NCBI RefSeq assembly: GCF_019396345.1
Contig: NZ_JAHKRM010000028.1
Coordinates: 129,441-193,440 of the forward strand
Reading direction: 5' to 3'
Origin: Nonomuraea guangzhouensis
GTDB lineage: Bacteria; Actinomycetota; Actinomycetes; Streptosporangiales; Streptosporangiaceae
DNA: 64,000 nt
In this document: piece by piece, positions 48,437-56,153 of the stretch
How positions within the stretch are numbered: the stretch's first letter is position 1
Layout of the letters: each line of letters starts with the position of its first letter
Notes under the pieces: model-generated
What the model was told of the DNA's origin: nothing
Database searches by the model: none
Seen by the model: only the letters and a program-made list of their open reading frames with translations
Position numbers and translations under genes: made by a program

Positions 48437-49780
48437 ATGGATGCCAGCGCCTCCACCGCCTCCACTCAGCCAGGAGCGGCTCAGGCCGCCAACGTCCCCC
48501 ACCGCTGGCGCAATCTCGCCGTCCTCTCCGGCGTGAGCGTCATCGACAACACCGAAGCCGGCCTCATCAACACCGTCTTCCCCACCCTCGCGACCGCGCT
48601 GCGGCTCAACAGCGGCCACCTCGGCGTCATAGCGGCGCTCGGCAAGATCGCCAGCGTGCCCGCCGGGCCGTTCTGGGTCTGGCTGTCCAGCAGGATCGGC
48701 CGCCGCGGCGCACTGGTGGCCACGACGGCGACCGGGGGCCTGTTCGGCATCGCCGCGGGCTTCTCGCAGAACTTCGCCCAGCTCCTGATCTGCTGCACCC
48801 TCATGTCCGCGGCGGTGATCGGCGGCTCGCCCATCGCCATGGCCGTCATCGCCGACTCCTTCCCCGATGAGCAGCGCGCCCGGGCCACGGGGATCTTCTT
48901 CAGCTCGATTCAGCTCGCCGCCATCGCCCTCGGGCCCGTCATGGCCATCTTCGTCGGATTGGCGGACGGCTGGCGCTGGGCACTGTGGATGATCGGCGGC
49001 ATCTGCATCGCCGCCGGGTTCCTCATCCTCGCGTTCTTCAAGGATCCGGGCATCGGCGCCTCCGAGCGGCAACTCGCCGACCTCGCCGGCGAGGACCGGG
49101 TGAAGGCGAAGGTCACGGTGGGCTCCGTCCTCAGCCTGTTCCGCACTCCCACGTACACCGTGATGATGCTGAGCCGGCTCCTGTCGGGGCACCTGCTGAT
49201 CGTCATCTTCGGCGTGCAGTTCCTGGTCAGCGAGCGCGGCATCTCCAACGCCGTCGCGATCCTGGTGGCCCTTCCGTTCGGCATCGGTTACAGCGTCGCC
49301 ACGCTGGGCGCCGGATTCCTCCTCCCCCGGCTCGACCGGCTCATGCCGAGCCGAGGCCGCGTCCTGGTCCTGCAGGTCGCCCAGATCCTGTTCGCCGTCG
49401 TGGCCTTCTTCGGCACCCAGTTCCGGTACGAGACGATCACCGTGTATGCGGTCTTCTGGGCCCTGCTGGGTGCCTGCCAAGGGCTGAACCCGCCGGTCAA
49501 CCGGCCCATCGTGGCCGCCGTCGTGCTGCCCGAGCTGCGCGGGCAGGCGTACGCGATCTGGCTGACCGTGTTCGAGACCATCGCCTGGGCGCTGTTCTCG
49601 CTCCTGGCCGGCGCGCTCGCGGCGACGATCGGCATCCAGGGCGTGTTCCTCTGGGTCCTGGTGGTGCTGATGATCGTCAACGGTCTCCTGCTCTCGGTCC
49701 TGTACGTCAGCTATCCGCAGGACGCCGAGCGGGTCACCCGGACGCTCGAAGCCCGCCGCGCCCAGGCGCTCTCGAACTGA
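48437..49780 (+). CDS. MFS transporter
   Basis: A 447-aa 12-helix major facilitator. It has the loop 2-3 motif SRIGRRGAL (reduced form of G-x3-D-R/K-x-G-R-R) and PDEQRARATGIFFS between helices. ATG 48437 lies 43 bases after the sulfatase. It is likely the importer of the sulfated substrate, matching the cytoplasmic sulfatase. Ends at the hairpin at 49798. Confidence 0.87.
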   Translation: MDASASTASTQPGAAQAANVPHRWRNLAVLSGVSVIDNTEAGLINTVFPTLATALRLNSGHLGVIAALGKIASVPAGPFWVWLSSRIGRRGALVATTATGGLFGIAAGFSQNFAQLLICCTLMSAAVIGGSPIAMAVIADSFPDEQRARATGIFFSSIQLAAIALGPVMAIFVGLADGWRWALWMIGGICIAAGFLILAFFKDPGIGASERQLADLAGEDRVKAKVTVGSVLSLFRTPTYTVMMLSRLLSGHLLIVIFGVQFLVSERGISNAVAILVALPFGIGYSVATLGAGFLLPRLDRLMPSRGRVLVLQVAQILFAVVAFFGTQFRYETITVYAVFWALLGACQGLNPPVNRPIVAAVVLPELRGQAYAIWLTVFETIAWALFSLLAGALAATIGIQGVFLWVLVVLMIVNGLLLSVLYVSYPQDAERVTRTLEARRAQALSN

Positions 49781-49797
49781 CGCGAACCAGGCACCCG

Positions 49798-49821
49798 CCC
49801 GTCGCCCTCAGCGGCGACGGG
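49798..49821. terminator. Terminator hairpin between converging MFS and DUF2975 genes
   Basis: A perfect 9-bp stem (CCCGTCGCC/GGCGACGGG) with a 6-base loop. It lies 17 bases after the MFS stop and could serve both strands. Confidence 0.7.
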
Positions 49822-49923
49822 AACCCCCTGGCGCCACCGCCGAGGTGACTCGCGCCGGGGTGCCGGCCACGGTGCTCACGGACGGTCCGCACAGCGTACG
49901 GATGTGGTCGTCTTCCGGCGGAA

Positions 49924-50538
49924 TCAGACCAAACCCTGGACATCGGCGCGGAGTCTGCTGCCCTGGCGGAAGAACTCGGCCAGGGCCAGGACGCCGAAGC
50001 CGACGACCGGCGCCCAGCGGTAGTCTTCCGCGGCGTACAGGGCTGTCCCTTGCAGCGGGGTGCCGGAGACCAGTGTGTGCAGGACCCATCCGTCCACCTG
50101 CGGGATCACGGCGACGCAGATGAGGAGCACGCCGATCACGGCGAGCCTTCTGGCGTTCGTCGGCGTGAAGGGATCACCCGCGTGGAAGCTGCGCAGCAGC
50201 AGGAGAAGAAACACCGCGACGACACAGAGCACCAGCGTGAGCAGCAACTCGGGCAGGATCAGAAGGAAGCTCTGCCAAGGGCTCGGCTCAGCGATGGTCA
50301 GCGTGGCATTGAATGCGGGCTTTACGAGGCCGACCGTTCCGGGAGGGCCGGTGGGCACGGGCGCCGGGTCGTCGGCGGTGGTAGCGGTCGCATAGGGATT
50401 GACGAAGACATAACGCGTGTCGGTCCTGGACTCGCCGAAGACTGCGGAGAGGCCGATCAGGAGCACGACCAGAGCGAAACCGAGCCCTAACCACACGATC
50501 ACCTCGAGGATGCGGATGCTCACCGGCGGTCTGGCCAT
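49924..50538 (-). CDS. DUF2975 domain membrane protein
   Basis: A 204-aa protein with four membrane helices (ILEVIVWLGLGFALVVLLIG, ILPELLLTLVLCVVAVFLLL, LAVIGVLLICVAVIPQV and a C-terminal one). The loop GDPFTPTNARRLAVIG and the ending are typical of DUF2975. A GGGGGA site precedes ATG 50538. DUF2975 genes usually pair with a small XRE regulator; none is adjacent here. Confidence 0.75.
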   Translation of the reverse strand: MARPPVSIRILEVIVWLGLGFALVVLLIGLSAVFGESRTDTRYVFVNPYATATTADDPAPVPTGPPGTVGLVKPAFNATLTIAEPSPWQSFLLILPELLLTLVLCVVAVFLLLLLRSFHAGDPFTPTNARRLAVIGVLLICVAVIPQVDGWVLHTLVSGTPLQGTALYAAEDYRWAPVVGFGVLALAEFFRQGSRLRADVQGLV

Positions 50539-50893
50539 GACTATCCCCCTTGCTCGGATATCGATCGTCGATAATAACGATAAACGATAAGCCACGGAGC
50601 GACAAGGCTGCTGTTGTCGCATCCGCTGGGGAGGCCGACCACTGGCACCCGCCGCCTGAGCGCCACGGGAGATGTCGATCGCGGCGACGGCGTGGCCGCA
50701 CTTCGGCTCCTCGGCGGTCGCGCGGCTCTTCTTCCGCAGGACTGCCAAGAGTGCGGGGTCGGGGGCGGGCAAAGGGGAATTGCTCCGACGAAAGTACCGC
50801 GAAAGATCGGCGAAAGGTCCCCGACAGGGAACCTGTTTAACCTGACCGGGAATACCGTCTTTCGTTCGGGACGCAGACCCATCTGGGGGAGTC
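50539..50893. other. Intergenic region, DUF2975 / small peptide
   Basis: Just upstream of the DUF2975 gene lies TATCG-ATCGT-CGATA (50559-50573), followed by two ACGATAA direct repeats to 50590, which look like operator half-sites. The rest (50600-50880) shows no gene. Confidence 0.5.
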
Positions 50894-51145
50894 TTGCGCA
50901 GACTTCGTACAGCCCTCGCCGCTGCGGCATTTGTGGCGGCCGGCCTCTCGTTCGCACCTTCACCCGCGTCAGCCACGACAACTGAAAGCACACTCTTGGC
51001 AGAGTGGGTGTTGAAGGGCTACTTCAACACAGAGACTTGGTGCAACGTGGCCCGATCGACCTGGGTTGCCGCAGGCACCCCGACCTATCCAACGGCCGGA
51101 TGTTTCCGCAATTTAAGCGGATACTACTTCTACGTCTGGCAATAG
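50894..51145 (+). CDS. Small secreted two-cysteine peptide
   Basis: The 83-aa product has a signal peptide (basic start, then ALAAAAFVAAGLSFAPSPAS) and a mature region with two Cys (ETWCNVA and TAGCFRN) ending SGYYFYVWQ. The start is TTG 50894 after GGGGGA. It shares the layout and the GYYF ending with the peptide at 22604, 28 kb away. A hairpin follows at 51163. Function unknown. Confidence 0.7.
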   Translation: MRRLRTALAAAAFVAAGLSFAPSPASATTTESTLLAEWVLKGYFNTETWCNVARSTWVAAGTPTYPTAGCFRNLSGYYFYVWQ

Positions 51146-51162
51146 TAGGCATCCGCCATGAT

Positions 51163-51197
51163 GGAGGCCCCTGCAGTGGTTGGTCGCAGGGGCCTCC
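51163..51197. terminator. Bidirectional terminator between the small peptide and DUF397 genes
   Basis: A perfect 12-bp stem (GGAGGCCCCTGC/GCAGGGGCCTCC) with an 11-base loop lies between the converging gene ends at 51145 and 51208. Confidence 0.8.
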
Positions 51198-51207
51198 ACC
51201 AATGAGG

Positions 51208-51432
51208 TCAGAGGTCGAACTCGCCGAGCTTCGCGCCGCCCACGAAGGCGCGGAAGACGCCGCCTCGCAAGATCAGCGGCTCGACGTCGGGCTGCTCGGA
51301 GTCTCTGATCGCGTATCGGTCGCCACTCAGTTTGGCTGCGTAGAGGCAGTCGCCCCCATTTGAGCCGGAGAGTGTGGATTTCTTCCACACAGCGGCCTCT
51401 AGTTCGGCGCGCAGCTCATTACTGATCTTCAT
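51208..51432 (-). CDS. DUF397 domain protein
   Basis: A 74-aa protein: WKKSTLSGSNGGDCLYAA, RDSEQPDVEPLIL and FRAFVGGAKLGEFDL are the DUF397 signature. It overlaps the upstream XRE gene by 14 bases. Such pairs (as in the whiJ locus of Streptomyces) are thought to act as regulator/antagonist modules, with DUF397 working on the paired XRE protein. Confidence 0.9.
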   Translation of the reverse strand: MKISNELRAELEAAVWKKSTLSGSNGGDCLYAAKLSGDRYAIRDSEQPDVEPLILRGGVFRAFVGGAKLGEFDL

Positions 51433-52222
51433 ACGTTGCCGCCACCTCACGTACTAGTCGCTCGCTCACATGTATGGGATGCGCCCATTTGTGAATCGCG
51501 TCGTATCTGAGATTAACCGCTCGCACTATCTCCTCGCGAGCCGATACGGAGCCCTGTGCAGCGGCATCAAGGTAGACGTGGTTCGGCATACCGTCGCCTT
51601 GAGCCAGAGCGAAGCCGCCAAGCAGCCCCGGCGTTGCCCCCACGCTGAGGGGGACGATCTGGATCGAGATGAAGGAGGTGGCCATCATCTTCAGCAGGTG
51701 CTCGAACTGCTCCCGCATGACGTCGGCACCCCCGATGGGGCGGATCAGAGCGCACTCGTCGAGCAGCGCCCAGTACATCGGCGGCTTCTCGCGGTCGAAC
51801 ACCGCCTGACGATGGAGCCGGGTCGCGACGGTCTCCTCGATCCACTCCTGAGTGACTCCTGGCTCGGCGGAGAGGATCGCTCGCGCATACGCGGCTGTCT
51901 GCAGAAGGCCCGGAACGACAAGAGGTTGCCAGGTTCGGATGGTGTGGGCGTTCTCCTCCACCTTTGGCCACTCTCTGAACCATTTCGGGGCCGACATCAC
52001 CTTGGCGCTGGGCAGCAGCCGAAGCAATTCCCCATTCAGGTCCAGGGCGGTCTCGGCCGCGTGGGTGAATTGCCGGGTCGGGTTGCGCTTGCCGCGCTCG
52101 ATCAGGCCGACCAAGCTCTCGCTGCACGGGATCAGCTCTCCCATTGCCGTCTGAGAGAGGCCGGCCGCTATTCGGGCTTCTTTTAGGACCGCACCGTACG
52201 AGCTCTGTTCGTCCACGGACAT
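51419..52222 (-). CDS. XRE-family regulator (Scr1/DUF5753 type)
   Basis: A 267-aa regulator: HTH (LKEARIAAGLSQTAMGELIP then ESLVGLIERGKR) followed by the DUF5753 domain (WQPLVVPGLLQTAAYARAIL, MREQFEHLLKMMATSFISIQ, NHVYLDAAAQGSVS). WhiJ-like. It is divergent from a small gene at 52385, with a perfect palindrome between them, its likely operator. Confidence 0.9.
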   Translation of the reverse strand: MSVDEQSSYGAVLKEARIAAGLSQTAMGELIPCSESLVGLIERGKRNPTRQFTHAAETALDLNGELLRLLPSAKVMSAPKWFREWPKVEENAHTIRTWQPLVVPGLLQTAAYARAILSAEPGVTQEWIEETVATRLHRQAVFDREKPPMYWALLDECALIRPIGGADVMREQFEHLLKMMATSFISIQIVPLSVGATPGLLGGFALAQGDGMPNHVYLDAAAQGSVSAREEIVRAVNLRYDAIHKWAHPIHVSERLVREVAATYEDQ

Positions 52223-52284
52223 GTCACGCTCCTTGAAATGCTCCGGACCGCTCTTTCCGACATCGCACGGACAAAGGTTTACGG

Positions 52285-52308
52285 CAACTGTCCGACTACG
52301 GACAGTTG
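52285..52308. promoter_or_regulatory. Perfect palindrome CAACTGTCCG-ACTA-CGGACAGTTG
   Basis: 10-bp arms with a 4-base centre lie 63 bases upstream of the XRE gene start and 77 bases upstream of the divergent gene at 52385. It is the strongest symmetric site in the promoter and a likely Scr1/XRE operator. Confidence 0.75.
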
Positions 52309-52384
52309 CTGGATGGCTACAAAGCTAGCTGGAAAGCGGCACTCTGGCGATGTTTCTCGGAATACAGACGGGCGGTGACAGGGA

Positions 52385-52750
52385 ATGACTCGCCATGTGC
52401 CGATCAGCGGCAGTGTCGCGGCCGAGCATGACCAGGCTCTGGACAGGCTACGCGTGCTGCTTACCAGGCGCGGGATACACAGCTACGTCGTCGAGTGGCT
52501 CAGACTCACGCTCCGCTCCGCGCCCTTCCCCGCCGCCCCGCTCAGCAACCTCGACCGGTATCCCCCGGAACTCATAGTCTTCGCTCCTCAGGGGTGGCGG
52601 GTCGCCACGGTCCGTATAGCCGCCGACCGGTCGGCTGCGTACATCGTGGAAGTGGCGCGAGTCGGAGAAGACCACGCCTTGATGCCGGACATTCGCTACA
52701 TCGTCCCGTCGGGGAAACCGGCGAAAGCCGCTGCTTTGATCCCGGGCTGA
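52385..52750 (+). CDS. Small protein divergent from the XRE/DUF397 pair
   Basis: A 121-aa soluble protein (HDQALDRLRVLLTRRGIHSY, PPELIVFAPQGWRVATVRIA) with no recognised motif. Third genes of this size are common in WhiJ-type clusters. ATG 52385 follows GACAGGGA. The weak hairpin at 52755-52780 may terminate it. Confidence 0.6.
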   Translation: MTRHVPISGSVAAEHDQALDRLRVLLTRRGIHSYVVEWLRLTLRSAPFPAAPLSNLDRYPPELIVFAPQGWRVATVRIAADRSAAYIVEVARVGEDHALMPDIRYIVPSGKPAKAAALIPG

Positions 52751-52754
52751 CCCC

Positions 52755-52780
52755 CGCCGTCGGAACTGGTCACGACGGCG
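52755..52780. terminator. Weak terminator hairpin
   Basis: CGCCGTC (52755-52761) pairs with GACGGCG (52774-52780) over a 12-base loop, between converging genes ending at 52750 and 52791. Confidence 0.45.
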
Positions 52781-52790
52781 AGGGCTGCCG

Positions 52791-53078
52791 TCAGCCGGTG
52801 GGACCCGCTTCGGGCCGCACCTCCTTTTCGGCGCCGTCGTCCACCTCTTCGCCGGCTTCTCCATCGGTTTCGGCGCGCCTTTCAACGTCGGCTGTGGCCT
52901 CCGCCTCGGGCTCGGGAGCGGTGATGTCGGGGACGGGGATCGCGGGGTTCGTCTCGGTGTCGGGCCAGTCGGCGGGTATGGGGCGGCGCGCCTTCGGGGT
53001 ATCGGCTCCTGAGCGCTCGGCCACCACGTCGCTCTCGCCACCGTCCCGGTTCACCGCATCAGGCAGGTCTTCATTCAT
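52791..53078 (-). CDS. Acidic disordered protein (95 aa)
   Basis: The protein is rich in Glu, Asp, Pro and Ala (PDTETNPAIPVPDITAPEPE) with no hydrophobic core, so it is probably intrinsically disordered. ATG 53078 follows an AGGTGAGGGTG sequence that could serve as ribosome-binding site. Coding status is uncertain. Confidence 0.45.
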   Translation of the reverse strand: MNEDLPDAVNRDGGESDVVAERSGADTPKARRPIPADWPDTETNPAIPVPDITAPEPEAEATADVERRAETDGEAGEEVDDGAEKEVRPEAGPTG

Positions 53079-53115
53079 CACCCTCACCTGCCCAGCGAAC
53101 TCCGCTCCAACAGTC

Positions 53116-54132
53116 TCAGGGCGCCGGGGCGGTGCTCTCGCGGACGATCAGCCGGGTGGCCAGTTCGATCCGCAGGGTCTCCGGCTGCTCGTCGTTGATG
53201 AGCTGGACGAGGAGTCTGGCCGCCATGCCGGCCATGTTCGCCAGCGGCTGGCGCACGGTGGTCAGCGGCGGGGTGATCCACTGGGCGAACGGCAGGTCGT
53301 CGAAGCCCACCACGCTGACGTCCTCCGGCACCGACAGACCGCACTCCTTGGCCGCCCGGTACGTGCCCAGCGCCTGGAGGTCGTTGCCCGCGAACACGGC
53401 CGTGGGCCGGTCGGGCAGCCTGAGCAGCTCCAGGGACAGGTGGTAGGCGGGCTCGTGGGAGTAGTCGCCGTGCCGGATCAGCTCCGGGTCGGGCTCGATC
53501 CCGGCCTGGTCGAGCGCCGCGCGGTAGCCGTCCAGTCGCACCCGCGAGGTCAGGCGGCCCGCCGGGCCGGTGATCATCGCGATCCGCCGATGGCCCAGCT
53601 CGATCAGGTGCCTTGTGGCCGAGAAGCCGCCCTGCCAGCTCGTCGAGCCGACCGACGGGGTGTCCTGGCTGTAGTCCTCCGACGGCTGCACCACGACGAA
53701 CGGGATGCCCATGCGCTCCAGCTCGCGTTCCTGCTCGGTGGAGAGCTCGGAGACGACCAGGATCGCGCCGAGCGACCCGCGGTTGCCGATCGCGTCGAGC
53801 CAGTCCCGGGCCAGCTTGCTGCGGTGATGCACGGCGGACACGACCAGGCCCATCCCCTCGGCCTGGGCGGCCTCCTCGGCGCCGCGGATCAGCTCCACGG
53901 CCCAGGGGTTGTCCAGCTCGTTGATGACGAACTCGATCAGGCCGCCGGGATGCTCGCCGTGGCCCGGCAACGTGTAGCCATGCCGGCCGAGCAGCCGCTG
54001 GATCTTGCCGCGGGTTTGGGGGGAGACATCCGACCTGCCGTGAAGCACCTTCGACACCGTGGACGGGGAGACCCCCGCCCGGGCGGCGATGTCCGCCATG
54101 GTGCTGCGGCGGGGGACAGTCATGTCGTCCAC
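53116..54132 (-). CDS. LacI-family regulator of the glycan locus
   Basis: A 338-aa LacI protein: HTH STMADIAARAGVSPSTVSKV, hinge, and sugar-binding domain (LIEFVINELDNPWAVELI, AVFAGNDLQALGTYRAAK, VVGFDDLPFAQWITPPLTTV). GTG 54132 has GAAGGG upstream; ATG 54123 is an alternative. It is divergent from the secreted lyase-like gene, and TTTCGCAA sites occur in that promoter and in front of the ABC operon, so it probably controls both. Confidence 0.87.
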   Translation of the reverse strand: MDDMTVPRRSTMADIAARAGVSPSTVSKVLHGRSDVSPQTRGKIQRLLGRHGYTLPGHGEHPGGLIEFVINELDNPWAVELIRGAEEAAQAEGMGLVVSAVHHRSKLARDWLDAIGNRGSLGAILVVSELSTEQERELERMGIPFVVVQPSEDYSQDTPSVGSTSWQGGFSATRHLIELGHRRIAMITGPAGRLTSRVRLDGYRAALDQAGIEPDPELIRHGDYSHEPAYHLSLELLRLPDRPTAVFAGNDLQALGTYRAAKECGLSVPEDVSVVGFDDLPFAQWITPPLTTVRQPLANMAGMAARLLVQLINDEQPETLRIELATRLIVRESTAPAP

Positions 54133-54232
54133 GTCGAACCCTTCACTAGTACGTCTTGCCGATCAGAAGTCTGCCTGCCCGCCGGGACCCTTGACGACCT
54201 CCGACGTTTAGCCTACGTTGCGGCTAGATCTT

Positions 54233-54252
54233 GTTTCGCAATCTTTCGCAAC
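54233..54252 (+). promoter_or_regulatory. LacI-type operator in the regulator/lyase promoter
   Basis: GTTTCGCAATCTTTCGCAAC shares its right half with the perfect palindrome at 60876-60895. It lies 15 bases upstream of ATG 54268 and about 100 bases upstream of the regulator start. Confidence 0.6.
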
Positions 54253-54267
54253 CCATCGGGAGCGGGA

Positions 54268-54909
54268 ATGCGCAGAAGAACCTTCATCGCCGGAACCGGC
54301 GCACTCGGCCTGACCGCCTGGGGATGGCCGTCGGCCGCGTACGCCGCGCCGATCGGATCCGGGTGGACCGAGGTCTCGCCCGGCTACACCGTGCACCAGC
54401 CGCCGGACCTGACCCGGCACACCTACGACGCCGCCACCGGCGAGCACCACTTCTGGCTCTACTCCTCCGATCCCAGCACGTTCCCGGGACAGGACTCGGG
54501 ACCGCGCAGCGAGCTGCGCTTCCGCAACGACTACACCTCCGGCAGCGCGCAGTTCGAGTGCGACATCAAGGTCGCGTCCGGCGCCCACAACGTCTGCGTG
54601 ATGCAGGTCTTCGGCGGCTCGTCGTGGGCCACGGCCTTCATGACGCTGGCCATGAACACCAACAGCATCAACTACTACGACCAGGCGCGGATCTACGGGC
54701 CGATCTACGACACCTACCTGCGGCTCAACGTGGTGCACGAGACCGGCCCCGGCCTCGTGCACGTCTTCGTCAACCGGCAGTTCCGCGCCACGTTCCAGGA
54801 CCACGGCGCGGCGACCCACTACTTCAAGTGCGGACTGTACGGCCGCGCCGGCATGGCGAGCCGGAACGACGCGTACATCAAGAACGTCCACCTCTACAAG
54901 AAGTCCTAG
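54268..54909 (+). CDS. Tat-exported polysaccharide-lyase-like (jelly-roll) protein
   Basis: A 213-aa product with a twin-arginine signal (MRRRTFIAGTGALGLTAWGW) and a ~185-residue single domain: GPRSELRFRNDYTSG, VCVMQVFGGSSWATAF and HYFKCGLYGRAGMA. The RSELR, QVF and YFK-G-Y motifs resemble those of PL7-type alginate lyases (RSELR, QIH, YFKAGVY), but the usual Gln-x-His is Gln-Val-Phe, so the specificity or activity may differ. First gene of the locus. Confidence 0.65.
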   Translation: MRRRTFIAGTGALGLTAWGWPSAAYAAPIGSGWTEVSPGYTVHQPPDLTRHTYDAATGEHHFWLYSSDPSTFPGQDSGPRSELRFRNDYTSGSAQFECDIKVASGAHNVCVMQVFGGSSWATAFMTLAMNTNSINYYDQARIYGPIYDTYLRLNVVHETGPGLVHVFVNRQFRATFQDHGAATHYFKCGLYGRAGMASRNDAYIKNVHLYKKS

Positions 54910-56153
54910 AGGAACAGCTCGATCACCGGGACGGCGACCTTCGGCGGCTCCACGGGCAGCTCCAGCGTCAGCGTGCCCTCGGGGATCGCGATCGAGTGCA
55001 CGTGGCCGTTGTCGTACGCCGGGTCGGGGGCCCACGTGCGGATCTCGGAGCCGTCGTTCAGCAACTGCGCGTACCGGACCTTGCCCGCAAGTCCCGGCAG
55101 GTGCAGGTGCCGGAACGGCCACGAGAAGACGTGCACGTACAGCCGGTCGCCGCGCTGGGTGTAACGGCAGTCGGCGGGCGCCTGGAACGTGCTGGCGCCC
55201 GCGCCGTAGATGGACCGGCCGTGCGGCCGCATCCACTCGCCGATCTCGCGCAGCGTCTCCAGCGCCCGCGGCTCGAACTCGCCGCGGCCGTTCGGGCCCA
55301 CGTTGAGCAGCAGGTTGCCGTCCTTGGAGACCGAGTCGACGAGCATCTTGATCAGCATCTCCGGGGACTTCCAGGTGTGGTTGTCCCGGTAGTAGCCCCA
55401 GCTTCCGTTGAGGGTCTGGCACGCCTCCCAGACCGCGCCGATCGGGCCGGTCGGCTGGTACGCCTCGGGCGTGGTGAAGTCGCCCGGCAGCTCCAGCCGG
55501 TCGTTGAGCAGGATGTCCGGCCGCAGGGCGCGGATCTTGTCCACGAGCTCCGCCGAGCGCCACTCGGCCTTGCCCTTGCCGCCGTGGACCCGCTTGCCCT
55601 GCCGGATCCGGTCGCTGTAGGAGAAGTCGAACCACAGGGTGTCGGGGCTGTAGCGGGTCAGCAGCTCCTCGACCTGACCGTGCAGGTAGTCGCCATATTT
55701 CGTGACATCGCGGTCGGGGAGGTCGCCGCCCTCGACGTACGCCGGGTGCAGCCCGTCGATGGGGAAGTCCGGGTGGTGCCAGTCCAGCAGCGAGTAGTAG
55801 AACCCGACCCCCAAACCCCTCCTCCGGAACGCCGCCACGAACGGCCCGACCAGATCCTTGCCGTACGGCGTGCGACCGGCGCTGTAGTCGGTCAGCCCGG
55901 AGTCCCACAGGCAGAACCCGTCATGGTGCTTGGCGGTCAGCACCGTGTAGCGCATCCCGGCGCGCTCGGCCGCCTCCGCCCAGGCCTCGGGGTCGTACAG
56001 GTCCGGGTCGAAGTGGTCGAAGTAGCGCTGGTAGTGCTCGTCGGTGAGCCGCTCGCGCTGCTTGACCCACTCGTGCCGGGCGGCCAGCGCGTACAGGCCC
56101 CAGTGGATGAACAGCCCGAAACGCCGCTCCCTGAAGGCGTCGATCCTAGACAT
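54906..56153 (-). CDS. GH29 alpha-L-fucosidase
   Basis: A 415-aa cytoplasmic glycosidase (no signal). It opens RFGLFIHWGLYALAARHEWV; YTVLTAKHHDGFCLWDS and the nucleophile region LWFDFSYSD are GH29 signatures, followed by NLLLNVGPNGRG. It would release fucose (or a related 6-deoxy sugar) from imported oligosaccharides. ATG 56153 overlaps the beta-helix gene by 8 bases. Confidence 0.85.
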   Translation of the reverse strand: MSRIDAFRERRFGLFIHWGLYALAARHEWVKQRERLTDEHYQRYFDHFDPDLYDPEAWAEAAERAGMRYTVLTAKHHDGFCLWDSGLTDYSAGRTPYGKDLVGPFVAAFRRRGLGVGFYYSLLDWHHPDFPIDGLHPAYVEGGDLPDRDVTKYGDYLHGQVEELLTRYSPDTLWFDFSYSDRIRQGKRVHGGKGKAEWRSAELVDKIRALRPDILLNDRLELPGDFTTPEAYQPTGPIGAVWEACQTLNGSWGYYRDNHTWKSPEMLIKMLVDSVSKDGNLLLNVGPNGRGEFEPRALETLREIGEWMRPHGRSIYGAGASTFQAPADCRYTQRGDRLYVHVFSWPFRHLHLPGLAGKVRYAQLLNDGSEIRTWAPDPAYDNGHVHSIAIPEGTLTLELPVEPPKVAVPVIELFL

